Shown here piece after piece: positions 49,322-58,802 of a stretch of DNA of 64,000 nt. Location: assembly GCA_965656715.1 (NCBI GenBank), contig CBFHLR010000008.1, positions 1-64,000 on the forward strand. Reading direction: 5' to 3'. The translations under genes were made by a program, and so were the position numbers. Below the pieces are notes generated by a model that was given only the letters and a program-made list of their open reading frames with translations, had not been told where the DNA came from and did not search any database. Position 1 is the first letter of the stretch, and the number at the start of each line of letters is the position of its first letter. Source of the stretch: Coraliomargarita sp965656715. GTDB lineage: Bacteria > Verrucomicrobiota > Verrucomicrobiia > Opitutales > Coraliomargaritaceae.

Positions 49322-50059
49322 ATGAACCAAACCCCGAAGCCACTGATTGTTATCGCAGAGGACGACAAGGACCTTGCGACATTAATAGCAACTCAACTCG
49401 AAGTCTCTGGAATGCAGAGCCAGATCTGCCACGAGGCCTCACATGTTTCCCGCTTTTTAAAGAATAACTTTGCGAACCTCCTCCTCCTAGACGTTCACCT
49501 GCCTGATGATACGGGCTTCAACCTTGTCGATGAGCTACGCAAGGAAGGCTCTGAGGTGCCGGTTATCTTTCTTACTGGTGAAAGTGGCGAAGTGCAAAAG
49601 GTGAAAGCCCTAGAGATGGGCGGAGACGACTACATTACCAAACCCTTTGGGTTCCCTGAGTTAATTGCACGTATCAATGCGGTGCTTCGTCGTGCCGGAA
49701 CCGCGCATGATGCCAATATCACTCAAAATGCGTCCACTACCGATGAGCCGTTTGCGTTTTGTGGTGCCGAGGTGAACCCGCAGCGCCTAGAAGTCAATTT
49801 CCCAGACGGTGAAGCCGAGAGCATTGGCCGCAAGGAGCTGGGGATTTTTGCATATTTAGCGAATAACCCGAACACGGTCTTAACCCGTAAGAATCTGATT
49901 CACTCCGTTTGGGGGATTCATGCAGACGTGCGTAGCCGCTCGCTGGATCAATATATCGTGAAGATTCGCGACCTCTACAAGCGCCATGACTTGTCGCTCG
50001 ACGCCTTCCGCACCGTGCACGGCGTCGGCTACATCTATGACCTCGAAGGAGCTGAGTAG
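49322..50059 (+). CDS. OmpR/PhoB-type response regulator
   Basis: A 245-residue DNA-binding regulator. The receiver domain has the acidic pair EDDKD, phospho-Asp in LLLDVHLPD, Thr in FLTGE and Lys in DYITKPFG. A winged-helix domain follows (about 140-240; RKELGIFAYLANNPNTVLTR, TVHGVGYIYDLE). No kinase gene is adjacent, so its partner is elsewhere. Coupling to the peroxiredoxin gene hints at a stress response (inference). Confidence 0.92.
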   Translation: MNQTPKPLIVIAEDDKDLATLIATQLEVSGMQSQICHEASHVSRFLKNNFANLLLLDVHLPDDTGFNLVDELRKEGSEVPVIFLTGESGEVQKVKALEMGGDDYITKPFGFPELIARINAVLRRAGTAHDANITQNASTTDEPFAFCGAEVNPQRLEVNFPDGEAESIGRKELGIFAYLANNPNTVLTRKNLIHSVWGIHADVRSRSLDQYIVKIRDLYKRHDLSLDAFRTVHGVGYIYDLEGAE

Positions 50060-50132
50060 CTATTCAGCTCAACGCAGCGACCAGTTTTCTGCTTGAATGA
50101 GTTGAAAAAATGCCAGCGGCACAATGACGCGA

Positions 50133-51530
50133 TTAGTGGTCACGCCAGTGTGTGATACGCGCAGCGACTTGCTTCGGCCCTGGCATTCCGGGCTTCTCAC
50201 GAGCTTCGAGGGCGCGCTTGAGATCGAATACGGAGTTCCAGTCTTCGCCAAGCGCATCATGGATCGGTGCAACTTGATCGTAAGGTAACTGATGCAGTGG
50301 AGTGTCAAGCTTTTCGGATAATCCAACCAAAGCACCGACTACGTGGTGCGCCTCTCGGAATGGCACGGCCTTATCGACAAGATAGTCAACGACATCCGTC
50401 GCCAGCAAGGCAGGGTCTGCAACTGCACTCGCGCAGCTTTTGGTATTAATTTCGACTCCCGGCATGCAGGCTGCGACCGAGTCAAGGATCAGCAGGCTTT
50501 GGTCCAGCGAGTCGAACACAGGTGGCTTATCTTCCTGTAAATCGCGATTATACGTTAACGGCAGGCCTTTGACCATTGTGAGCAGCATCTGCAAGTTACC
50601 GGTCAGGCGTGCGGACTTACCGCGAATCAATTCAAAGGCATCCGGGTTTTTCTTCTGCGGCATCAGGCTGGAGCCTGTCGTGAAGGCATCCGGCAAACGC
50701 ACGAAGTTGAACTCAGCACTACTCCAGAGTATGAAGTCTTCCGAAAGGCGTGATAAGTGCACGCCAATCGTTGCGCAGACAGATGCAAAATCGATAAAGC
50801 AATCACGATCACTGACGGCATCCATGCTGTTTTGGGTCATGCGAGGCGTGCCGTCGGCATCGACGAAGCCGAGTTCGCGCGCAACAAACTCACGGTCGAT
50901 TGGCAAGGTCGTGCCGGCAATCGCACCAGAACCAAGTGGACAGACGTTGGCCTGATCGTAAACAGCTGCGACGCGCGTGCGGTCGCGATCAAACATTTCC
51001 ACATATGCCAGCAAATGGTGTGCCATAGACACCGGTTGGGCACGTTGCAGGTGGGTGTAGCCAGGGATGATAGTTTCTTGGCCACGCTCAGCAAGGTCGA
51101 CGAGTGAGGTGATAACGGCGTCTAATGATGCGCGTAGTTGATTGCAGGCATCCTTAAACCATAGGCGCATATCTGTCGCCACTTGATCGTTACGGCTCCG
51201 GGCAGTGTGCAGCTTGGCGGCAGCGGGCACGCGCTGGGTAAGCGCTTGCTCGATATTCATGTGCACATCTTCGAGTGCCATGTCCCAGGTGAACTGCCCT
51301 ACTTCCACCTCTGTCAAAATCTGATCCAAGCCCTCTTGAATCGCGTCACGCTCCTCGTCGGTGATGATGCCGACATGCGCCAGCATCGCGGCTTGAGCCT
51401 TGCTCCCTTGCACGTCAAACTTTGCAAGGCGTTGGTCGAAGGAGACCGACTCTCCGATACGGAGCATGAGCTCGGCGGGGCCTTCAGAGAAGCGTCCCCC
51501 CCATGTGGCTTGTTTGTTCGTTTCAGACAT
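50133..51530 (-). CDS. argH: Argininosuccinate lyase
   Basis: The last step of arginine synthesis, releasing fumarate. The fumarase/aspartase signature GSSLMPQKKNPDAFE and TARSRNDQVATDMRL are diagnostic, as is IPGYTHLQRAQPVSMAHHL. It has 465 residues. The ATG at 51530 (MSETNKQATWGGRFSEG) is chosen. Confidence 0.97.
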   Translation of the reverse strand: MSETNKQATWGGRFSEGPAELMLRIGESVSFDQRLAKFDVQGSKAQAAMLAHVGIITDEERDAIQEGLDQILTEVEVGQFTWDMALEDVHMNIEQALTQRVPAAAKLHTARSRNDQVATDMRLWFKDACNQLRASLDAVITSLVDLAERGQETIIPGYTHLQRAQPVSMAHHLLAYVEMFDRDRTRVAAVYDQANVCPLGSGAIAGTTLPIDREFVARELGFVDADGTPRMTQNSMDAVSDRDCFIDFASVCATIGVHLSRLSEDFILWSSAEFNFVRLPDAFTTGSSLMPQKKNPDAFELIRGKSARLTGNLQMLLTMVKGLPLTYNRDLQEDKPPVFDSLDQSLLILDSVAACMPGVEINTKSCASAVADPALLATDVVDYLVDKAVPFREAHHVVGALVGLSEKLDTPLHQLPYDQVAPIHDALGEDWNSVFDLKRALEAREKPGMPGPKQVAARITHWRDH

Positions 51531-51583
51531 AGTGGTGACTTTCTGTAGCTGTTCCTGCTTTGGCAAATTCAAACTCTTCGCAA

Positions 51584-53602
51584 TTACAAGGCTGCGACGA
51601 TCTCAGCCAAGTCGTCTGTCGGCACTAAGCATTGAGTGCCGACGCAGAGCTGATAGGTAGTTGCTTGCTCACGAACGGGTTGGATGTAAATACGTCGCCA
51701 TGATTGATCTGAGATCGCATCTCGGAGTGCATTCAGCTCGGCCCCTTCGTTGACCTTAATCACAATGAGACCAAGGGCATCGCTGCTGGCCGCCTCAAGT
51801 GCATGAGCGACTCCTGATGCGACTTTCTGCGAATAATCACTGTATGCAGCTAAATTCTCCTGCAAGGCAGCTTGATAGCGTGCGTCTCCAGTGAGGGCAT
51901 AGACCCCTGATAAGGCATGTAGCATGACGCTGTTACCTGAGGGTGTGGCGTTATCAAACCACTCTTTGCGACGGGCGACCGGAGTTTCGACACCTTTTGC
52001 AGTGAAGAAGAAGCCGATGGCTTGGGTGTCGCCGAATTTGTCGAGTGCCGCATCCAAGTAAGACCGGGCACGTTGGTAGTATACTGCGGCAGCGCTTGGT
52101 TCCAGCCACGCGATCTTAGCCCCAACGCTGAGGCAGGCATCGGCCGCCGTAGCATAGTCATGCAGGAAACCATCCACCGCTGCTCCAGAACCTACGTAGT
52201 AAACTGATTTCAAGTGAATGCGATCACCTGAGGTATCAGTGAGCTCATCCCAGATGAAGTCGAGTGCTTTGCGGGCGCGTTTCAACCAGTCTGCTTGTTT
52301 GAAATAATAGCCCGCATCGGCCAACGCACGTATAACCATACAGTTCCAGAACGTGCTGATTTTCTCATCGCGGCCTGGTCGGGTGCGCGTTCTCTCTCGA
52401 TGTTTGCGCAATTGTTCACGTGCGGGTGCGAGTCGTTCGCGAAGTGAGAAATCATCGTCGGCAAGCGCTGGGTTCGACAAACCATGTTGGAAGGTGCCTT
52501 CGAGTGTGATGTTATATGCAGTGCGTATCTCTTGGCCGAGACTTGGGCCGATTACCGTATCGATTTCATCAGGTTCCCACACATAGTAGCGCCCTTCTTC
52601 TCCATCGGTATCGGCGTCCAAAGCCGCATAGAAGGCGCCAGTGCCTGAGCTCATCTCGCGCTCAAGCCAATCAATAGTCTCTGCAACGACTGCCGCATAG
52701 AGTGGATTCTGCTGGTCCAGCCAACCTCTGGTATATGCATCGATAAGCAAGGCGTTATCATAGAGCATCTTCTCGAAGTGAGGAATCAACCAGTGTGAAT
52801 CTACACTGTAGCGTGCGAAACCGCCGCCGAACTGATCGTATATCCCCCCGTGTGCCATGGCTTGGAGTGTTTTATGGCAGACTTGGTCTATGCGATCGGC
52901 CAATTCGGCTCCTGCTTGTCCCACTGTTTGACTTCGTCGCACGGCTTGGAGGAAGTTCAAGCTCATGGTTGGCGGAAATTTCGGTGCACCGCCAAACCCG
53001 CCATATTGATCATCATGATTGCCAATGATGCCTTGGGCAGCAGTGATTAGATTGGCTGGGTCCCAACTTCCGGATCCGCTCCCGATGGCCCCTGCTTTGA
53101 CCGCAGCCAGGATGTTTTTTTGAATCGAGTCGGCATTTTCGATCAACTCGCTTCTGGATCGCTTATAGTAGTCCGCAATCCGCATGAGTAACTGAGGCCA
53201 TGGGATCAGACCATTGCCGCGGTCTTCCGGCGGGAAATAAGTGCCACCAAAGAAGGGTCGACCATCCGGCAAGCAAAATACATTTAGGGGCCAGCCACCT
53301 TGCTGCTGTATCATTTGCACCGCTTCCATGTAAACCTGGTCGATATCAGGCCGTTCTTCGCGGTCTACTTTGACGCAAATAAAGTGCTTATTCATCAGTC
53401 CAGCGATGTATGGATCGTCGAACGATTCATGCGCCATCACGTGGCACCAGTGGCAAGCTGAATAGCCTATGGAAATTAATAGGGGTTTCTGACTTTTGTC
53501 TGCGGCTTTTAATGCCTCTTCTCCCCATGCATACCACTCGACTGGCTGCGTAGAATGCTGACGCAAGTATAGGCTATTCTCCTCATTTAGTCGATTTTGC
53601 AT
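51584..53602 (-). CDS. DUF255 / YyaL-type thioredoxin-fold protein
   Basis: A 672-residue protein. The N-terminal thioredoxin-like domain has SACHWCHVMAHESFDD, and VKVDREERPDIDQVYME follows. An alpha/alpha six-barrel-like domain like that of N-acylglucosamine 2-epimerases makes up the rest (about 190-600). Its function is poorly known (spermatogenesis-associated protein 20 in animals). No signal peptide is seen, so it is cytoplasmic. The ATG at 53602 is preferred. Confidence 0.9.
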   Translation of the reverse strand: MQNRLNEENSLYLRQHSTQPVEWYAWGEEALKAADKSQKPLLISIGYSACHWCHVMAHESFDDPYIAGLMNKHFICVKVDREERPDIDQVYMEAVQMIQQQGGWPLNVFCLPDGRPFFGGTYFPPEDRGNGLIPWPQLLMRIADYYKRSRSELIENADSIQKNILAAVKAGAIGSGSGSWDPANLITAAQGIIGNHDDQYGGFGGAPKFPPTMSLNFLQAVRRSQTVGQAGAELADRIDQVCHKTLQAMAHGGIYDQFGGGFARYSVDSHWLIPHFEKMLYDNALLIDAYTRGWLDQQNPLYAAVVAETIDWLEREMSSGTGAFYAALDADTDGEEGRYYVWEPDEIDTVIGPSLGQEIRTAYNITLEGTFQHGLSNPALADDDFSLRERLAPAREQLRKHRERTRTRPGRDEKISTFWNCMVIRALADAGYYFKQADWLKRARKALDFIWDELTDTSGDRIHLKSVYYVGSGAAVDGFLHDYATAADACLSVGAKIAWLEPSAAAVYYQRARSYLDAALDKFGDTQAIGFFFTAKGVETPVARRKEWFDNATPSGNSVMLHALSGVYALTGDARYQAALQENLAAYSDYSQKVASGVAHALEAASSDALGLIVIKVNEGAELNALRDAISDQSWRRIYIQPVREQATTYQLCVGTQCLVPTDDLAEIVAAL

Positions 53603-53701
53603 ATATATGAATGTAAATAACTTAAGAAACACCTGATCATCCCAGATCGCTACTGGAATTTATTTAAAGGTTTGTTAAATTACAATCAACCCCATCGGTC
53701 T

Positions 53702-54163
53702 ATGCTAAAAGCAAGAAAGTCTGCCTTCACCCTAGTTGAGATCATGGTCGTCGTCGCGATCATTGGCCTGATGGCAGCGCTAGCAGTGCCTGCATTTATG
53801 AAAGTGAAGATCGCTTCACAGAATTCACGACTGGCAAACGATTTGAGGGTCTTTGCCAACCTAATTGAAGTCTATCTAATGGAAACTGGCGAATACCCTG
53901 AGGACTCCAACTCGGGTGTCCTGCCAGGTGGCTTCGCCGATTATGTGAAACCAGCCCAGTGGGACCTTGAGCCATCCATCGGCGGTGTGTGGGATGTCGA
54001 ATACGACTCTTACAATATCGTCTCTGCGGTCGGGGTTCACCGATACACGGTGGATGACCAGCAAATTCAAGCCTTTGATCAACGCTTCGATGATGGCAAT
54101 TTATCAACAGGCCAATATCGGAAACTGGCGAATGACCGCTATTATCGAATCGTCGCAGAATAG
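53702..54163 (+). CDS. Type II secretion-like pseudopilin
   Basis: A 153-residue protein with a type III signal peptide: a short basic leader ending before FTLVEIMVVVAIIGLMAALA (cleavage precedes Phe, with Glu at +5). The C-terminal domain (EYPEDSNSGVLPGGFADYV) resembles the small GspG-like proteins abundant in Verrucomicrobiota and Planctomycetota. No other secretion genes are near. The ATG at 53702 fits the short leader. Confidence 0.85.
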   Translation: MLKARKSAFTLVEIMVVVAIIGLMAALAVPAFMKVKIASQNSRLANDLRVFANLIEVYLMETGEYPEDSNSGVLPGGFADYVKPAQWDLEPSIGGVWDVEYDSYNIVSAVGVHRYTVDDQQIQAFDQRFDDGNLSTGQYRKLANDRYYRIVAE

Positions 54164-54237
54164 CTTTCAGCGACTCGAAGGATAATTTGTTTTGCAGAGC
54201 CGTCGGCGAGCTCCAACATGAGACGTTTTTACGTCAA

Positions 54238-56052
54238 ATGTCCTCAATTCGCATACTTCCCGACCGTGTTGCCAACCAGATCGCTGCTGGCGAGGTGATT
54301 GAGCGCCCCGTGGCAGTGGTTAAAGAATTGGTTGAGAATAGCATCGATGCAGGGGCAACACGTATCGAAGTTGAATTTCGCAACGGTGGAAAATCCTATA
54401 TTCGGATTAAGGATAATGGTAAGGGCATGTCGCCGGATGAAGCACTCCTTGCTTTAGAGCGGCACGCTACGAGTAAAATTCGCGAGGCAGCAGACCTCAA
54501 TGAGATTGCCAGTTTCGGTTTCCGAGGGGAAGCACTGCCTTCCATCGCCTCTGTATCCAAATTTGCACTACGCACTCGGGCTGAAGGCTTTGAGCATGGC
54601 ACCGAAATCCTGATCAATGGCGGAAAGTTGCTTGAGAAAAAGGAATGCGGCATGCCGGTCGGCACCGTCATTGAGATCGCGCACCTGTTTAATTCAGTGC
54701 CCGCGAGGCGCAAGTTCTTGAAGACAGACCCGACCGAGACCGCTCACATTACGTATACGACCCGCTTGTTTGCCGTCGCGCACCCGCGAGTCGCCTTTCG
54801 TTTACTGGAAAATGGTCGCACCCTATTTCAATCACCTGCCTGTGATGATTTACGCGACCGGATCGCTGAGATTTGGGGGCGTCAGATGGCAAATGACCTG
54901 ATTCCCGTTGAAATCGAAGATGCCGAACGTGGCTACAAATTGACTGGTTTGACTGCGAAGCCAGGTGTTGGCCGCTCCACGCGTCGAGAGCTTGTTACAC
55001 TTGTCAATCGGCGACCGGTAGACAGCCGAACGCTTGGATTCGCTGTGTTGGATGCTTATCACGGACGCATTCAGAAGGGACGCTACCCGCCCGCATTCCT
55101 TTTTCTTGAAATCGCGCCACAAGAGGTCGACGTAAATGTCCACCCTGCGAAGCGTGAGGTGCGCTTCCGAGATGATGCTGCGATACGTCGTTTTGTGTTA
55201 GCTGCCATCACAGACACCTTGGCGGCCTACTCTGAATCGGAGCAAGCCAAGCCTACTGTGAGTGAGGCGCAGCCAAGAGTGTCGAGTCCAAAGCCGGATT
55301 TGAAACCGAAGGTGGAGCTACCTAAACCACAGGCTAAGCCGCGTGTTGCAACCGTGCCAGTGCAGCGCGCCAACACGCCTGCCCCCCGCAAGGAGACGAT
55401 TGAGCAACCGAAGCATGTGCCGTCCGTGGCAGTTGCGGTTGAAACCACGCCAGCTCCAACGGTTCAGAAGCGTAATACTGAGTGGCGCTATATTGCGCGT
55501 TTCCAAAAGCACTATGCGCTCTTCGAAACCGCACGCGGCCTCGTAATGCTGCATATTCGTCATGCTGACCAGCGGGTGCGCTTAGAGAAGATCCAAGCCA
55601 GCTTTCAATCCGAGAAGCAACCGAGCCAACAGTTACTGATCCCGATACCATTAGAATTTGAGCCACTCGCATCGGAATTCCTTAAGAGTCATCTAAAGTT
55701 GTTGAATACACATGGCTTCCAAGTCGAAGAATTTGGTCGTCACTTCTACCGCATAGAAGCGATTCCAACTTGGTTGGCTCAAGAAAAGGCAGAGGTATTT
55801 GTTCGCGATTTTGTAGACCAAATGCGACAGCGTGAAGGGAGTCGAAAGTCTGACAGTATCATCTGGGAGGCGGTGGCAAAACTCGCGGTCAAAGACAGTT
55901 ACCGAGGCAGTGACCAAGTCAGTGATGCGGCACTCAATCAATTGGCAAAAGAACTCATGAACTGTAATTCTCCTCACACGGCTCCCAGTGGTAAGGCAAC
56001 CTTCCAAGAGATCGGCTGGAGTGAATGGGCGCGACGTTTCGGTGAGCAATAA
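54238..56052 (+). CDS. mutL: DNA mismatch repair protein MutL
   Basis: Couples MutS mismatch recognition to downstream repair. The 604 residues carry GHKL ATPase motifs (ELVENSIDAGATRIEVEF, DNGKGM, FGFRGEALPSIASV), a Pro/Lys-rich linker (about 340-425) and a C-terminal dimerisation domain. The endonuclease motif DQHA-x2-E-x4-E of many bacterial MutL proteins is degenerate here (HIRHADQRVRLEKI), so this MutL probably lacks nicking activity. The ATG at 54238 (MSSIRILPDRVANQIAAGE) is used. Confidence 0.95.
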   Translation: MSSIRILPDRVANQIAAGEVIERPVAVVKELVENSIDAGATRIEVEFRNGGKSYIRIKDNGKGMSPDEALLALERHATSKIREAADLNEIASFGFRGEALPSIASVSKFALRTRAEGFEHGTEILINGGKLLEKKECGMPVGTVIEIAHLFNSVPARRKFLKTDPTETAHITYTTRLFAVAHPRVAFRLLENGRTLFQSPACDDLRDRIAEIWGRQMANDLIPVEIEDAERGYKLTGLTAKPGVGRSTRRELVTLVNRRPVDSRTLGFAVLDAYHGRIQKGRYPPAFLFLEIAPQEVDVNVHPAKREVRFRDDAAIRRFVLAAITDTLAAYSESEQAKPTVSEAQPRVSSPKPDLKPKVELPKPQAKPRVATVPVQRANTPAPRKETIEQPKHVPSVAVAVETTPAPTVQKRNTEWRYIARFQKHYALFETARGLVMLHIRHADQRVRLEKIQASFQSEKQPSQQLLIPIPLEFEPLASEFLKSHLKLLNTHGFQVEEFGRHFYRIEAIPTWLAQEKAEVFVRDFVDQMRQREGSRKSDSIIWEAVAKLAVKDSYRGSDQVSDAALNQLAKELMNCNSPHTAPSGKATFQEIGWSEWARRFGEQ

Positions 56053-56066
56053 GGGCTAAATAGATC

Positions 56067-57359
56067 ATGGCGCAGAATCAGTTTAGACAGTGGCAAGCGG
56101 CATCCCGAGATGAACCCGTGGCATGTGTCGACCGCTTTTATGATGCAACCACCCTGCTCTCTGATTCTGTGCGTGAGAGTTATATCGCCTCGACCTACGC
56201 GCGTTCTGATCTTGCTCGTAAGCTGGTGAAATCTGCGCATCGTATGGATGCACCACTGGCGGGGATTCCCTACACGATACAAGACCTGATCGATGTTGCC
56301 GACCTCCCGACTTCATGTGGCGCACCCTTTCGGCAACCCTTCGAGGGAATAGCGGAGACAACCTCCGAGTTGTTTCAGACACTCGATTCAATGGGTGCCT
56401 GCTTGTTTGCGAAGACGGTGCCGGCTGAATTTGGTGTGGATATACGTGGGCGTAACTTGAGTTACGGGAACTGCCCTCACCCCGATTCAGATCAATATGT
56501 GCTTGGCGGAGGTGCCGGCAGCACCGTTCGTTCGGTTAAGGAGGGCTTGGTCCCTCTAGGATTAGGTCTCGATACATCTGGAGGGCTACGGGTCCCCTGC
56601 GCGTTCCAAGGCTGCTTCGGTTTTCGAATGGGACACAATGCTTATACCGAAAGTGGCCTGTTTCCTGTAATGCCATCCGTCGAGTCTGTAGGTTGGGTGG
56701 CAGATAGCATTAGCACCCTTCAAGAAACCTTTCGAGCGTTTTACCCTAATGCATTTTCAGTAATTAATGATGAGCCCAAAGGCTTCCTTGTCGACGACCC
56801 TTGCTGCCACATTACACCTGAGGTAAAATCAAGTTTCCTCTTGCTGGCTCGTGAACTCGATATCCGCGAAGACCCGGAGGAATATACTCGCTTGAATCAG
56901 TCTTTCCAAGGGGCTGGTGGCGCATTGCAGCTACTGCAAGCGCGCGAGCTATACACGGTTCATCAGTATTGGGTGGATGAATATCGAAACCGCTATGATG
57001 CCAATCTGCTTCGTCGCATCTATCGTGGTATGGAGTGTAATTCTGCGGAGGTCGAACACAGTGGCCAGATTCAGGAACGTATCCGCAGGCGCTTTGCCCG
57101 TTTTTTTGAGCGTTATGACTATCTACTCATGCCGATTTCAAGTATGTCGACACCGCTCCATTGTGATTGGAATGTCGACATGGAAAGCGACCTGCTTCAG
57201 CTGACAGCACCTGCGAGTCTCTCGGCCCTTCCCGCACTAATACTGCCATTCATTTGTGAGGACGGGCGGCATAGCGCGGCGCAGCTGATTGTGAATCCGC
57301 GCAAATTGGAAATCGTGCCGGAGATTCTCGCCCAAGTTGCGGGCTATTATGAAGGTTGA
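56067..57359 (+). CDS. Amidase-signature protein lacking the catalytic triad
   Basis: A 430-residue protein with the amidase-signature fold: GIPYTIQDLIDVADLPTSCG, VLGGGAGSTVRSVKEGLVPL and LGLDTSGGLRVPCAFQG. The Lys-Ser-Ser triad is replaced at all three points: Lys by Gln72, the bridging Ser by Ala150 and the nucleophile Ser by Gly173 (with a shifted Ser171). It is probably not a hydrolase and may bind a ligand or partner. It lies 15 bases after mutL and abuts convergent upp. Confidence 0.8.
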   Translation: MAQNQFRQWQAASRDEPVACVDRFYDATTLLSDSVRESYIASTYARSDLARKLVKSAHRMDAPLAGIPYTIQDLIDVADLPTSCGAPFRQPFEGIAETTSELFQTLDSMGACLFAKTVPAEFGVDIRGRNLSYGNCPHPDSDQYVLGGGAGSTVRSVKEGLVPLGLGLDTSGGLRVPCAFQGCFGFRMGHNAYTESGLFPVMPSVESVGWVADSISTLQETFRAFYPNAFSVINDEPKGFLVDDPCCHITPEVKSSFLLLARELDIREDPEEYTRLNQSFQGAGGALQLLQARELYTVHQYWVDEYRNRYDANLLRRIYRGMECNSAEVEHSGQIQERIRRRFARFFERYDYLLMPISSMSTPLHCDWNVDMESDLLQLTAPASLSALPALILPFICEDGRHSAAQLIVNPRKLEIVPEILAQVAGYYEG

Positions 57360-57983
57360 TTAAACCGTGCCATAGAGACGGTCGCCAAAATCACCCAAAC
57401 CAGGGCAGATGTATTTTTTGTCGTTCAACTCGCGGTCTACGACGCCGCAAGTGATCGCAACATCCGGATGGGCAGAATTGAGTGCCTCGATACCCTCTGG
57501 GGCAGCGATGATACAAATAAAATCAATGTCCGTGGCACCGAGTTCCTTCAGGGCTGAGATAGTATGCGCTGCAGACCCTCCAGTTGCGAGCATCGGGTCG
57601 AGCACCAAGACCTTTTGAGAGGTCGCTAAATCTGGCATCTTAGAGTAATAGCAACTTGCCTCTGCGGTTGTTTCGTCACGTTCCATACCAATGTAGCCCA
57701 CCTTTACTTCGGGCAGCATTGAAAGTGTAGCGTCCAGCATGCTCAATCCTGCACGCAGTATGGGGACGACTACTAGTGATTGTGTAATGCGATTTGCAGT
57801 GGTCTCTTCAAGTGGAGTTTGGACTGTGCCTGTCTCCAATTTAAGATTTTGTGTCGCCTCGAAGATCAAAGCACGCGTGACCACTTCAGCAGCATCCCGA
57901 AATGATGGGTGCTGGGTCGCTTCATCACGGAGTATGCTCACGTAGTGTTGAACGAGGCTGTGTTGAGAGAGGTCGTTGATCAT
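57360..57983 (-). CDS. upp: Uracil phosphoribosyltransferase
   Basis: Salvages uracil to UMP with PRPP. The 207 residues include the PRPP loop VLVLDPMLATGGSA and the uracil-binding C-terminus YICPGLGDFGDRLYGT. It lies 6 bases after the purine nucleoside phosphorylase gene and ends against the amidase-like gene with no gap. Confidence 0.96.
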   Translation of the reverse strand: MINDLSQHSLVQHYVSILRDEATQHPSFRDAAEVVTRALIFEATQNLKLETGTVQTPLEETTANRITQSLVVVPILRAGLSMLDATLSMLPEVKVGYIGMERDETTAEASCYYSKMPDLATSQKVLVLDPMLATGGSAAHTISALKELGATDIDFICIIAAPEGIEALNSAHPDVAITCGVVDRELNDKKYICPGLGDFGDRLYGTV

Positions 57984-57989
57984 GAGTAT

Positions 57990-58802
57990 TTAAGAGCTCA
58001 CACTGGATAGTTTGATGGATGCTTCAAGTAAGTCGGCAAATTGATGGCGCACACGGTCAGCAGTCTCAGACACCTCTTCATGTGTCAGGGGGCCATTTGA
58101 CATACCCGCGGCAGCATTGGTGATACACGATATTCCAATGACGCGAAGTCCAACTTGTCGCGCTACGATTGCTTCAGGGACTGTCGACATTCCGACTGCA
58201 TCTGCGCCTAAAGTAGCAAAGGCACGAATTTCGGCTGGAGTCTCGAAGCTTGGTCCTGTTGTGGCTAGATAGGCGCCTTGCTTTAAATCCATCGACTGCC
58301 CTTGAGCCCATTCAACGATCTGTTTACGCAAGTCGGCATCGTAAACCGTGGTCATGTCCGGAAAGCGCGCTTGGCCGGTGGCTGGCTGAGTTCCGATGAG
58401 AGGGTTGCTGCCCAGGAAATTAATATGGTCCGTCAACAGCATGAAATCGCCCGGCACGAAGTCGGGGTTGATTCCTCCTGCAGCGTTAGTGAGGAATACA
58501 GTCTCGATGCCAATTTGTTGCATCAAGCGGATCGGCATCGTCAACTGCTGTAGCTGATAACCTTCGTAATAGTGAAAGCGTCCTTGCATGCATAATACAC
58601 GCAATCCGTTTATGCTGCCGTAAACAAATCGCCCCGCATGGCCAGGCACTGTGGAAACTGGAAAACCAGCAATATCATCGTATGCAATGCGCCCCGCGAC
58701 CTCGATGCGCTCATCTGCAAAAAAGCCTAAACCTGAACCCAGCACGAGGCCGACTTGAGGGCGAAAATCAATGAGTTCTTGTGGTAGCTCTGGTAGCGTC
58801 AT
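57990..58802 (-). CDS. Purine nucleoside phosphorylase (trimeric type)
   Basis: Splits purine nucleosides to base and ribose-1-phosphate. The 270-residue protein has the phosphate loop VLGSGLGFF, the block PGHAGRFVYGSINGLRV, LTNAAGGINPDF and GPSFETPAEIRAFATLGADAVGMS (read in parts). It overlaps the pyrimidine phosphorylase gene by four bases in a salvage operon with upp. Confidence 0.95.
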   Translation of the reverse strand: MTLPELPQELIDFRPQVGLVLGSGLGFFADERIEVAGRIAYDDIAGFPVSTVPGHAGRFVYGSINGLRVLCMQGRFHYYEGYQLQQLTMPIRLMQQIGIETVFLTNAAGGINPDFVPGDFMLLTDHINFLGSNPLIGTQPATGQARFPDMTTVYDADLRKQIVEWAQGQSMDLKQGAYLATTGPSFETPAEIRAFATLGADAVGMSTVPEAIVARQVGLRVIGISCITNAAAGMSNGPLTHEEVSETADRVRHQFADLLEASIKLSSVSS

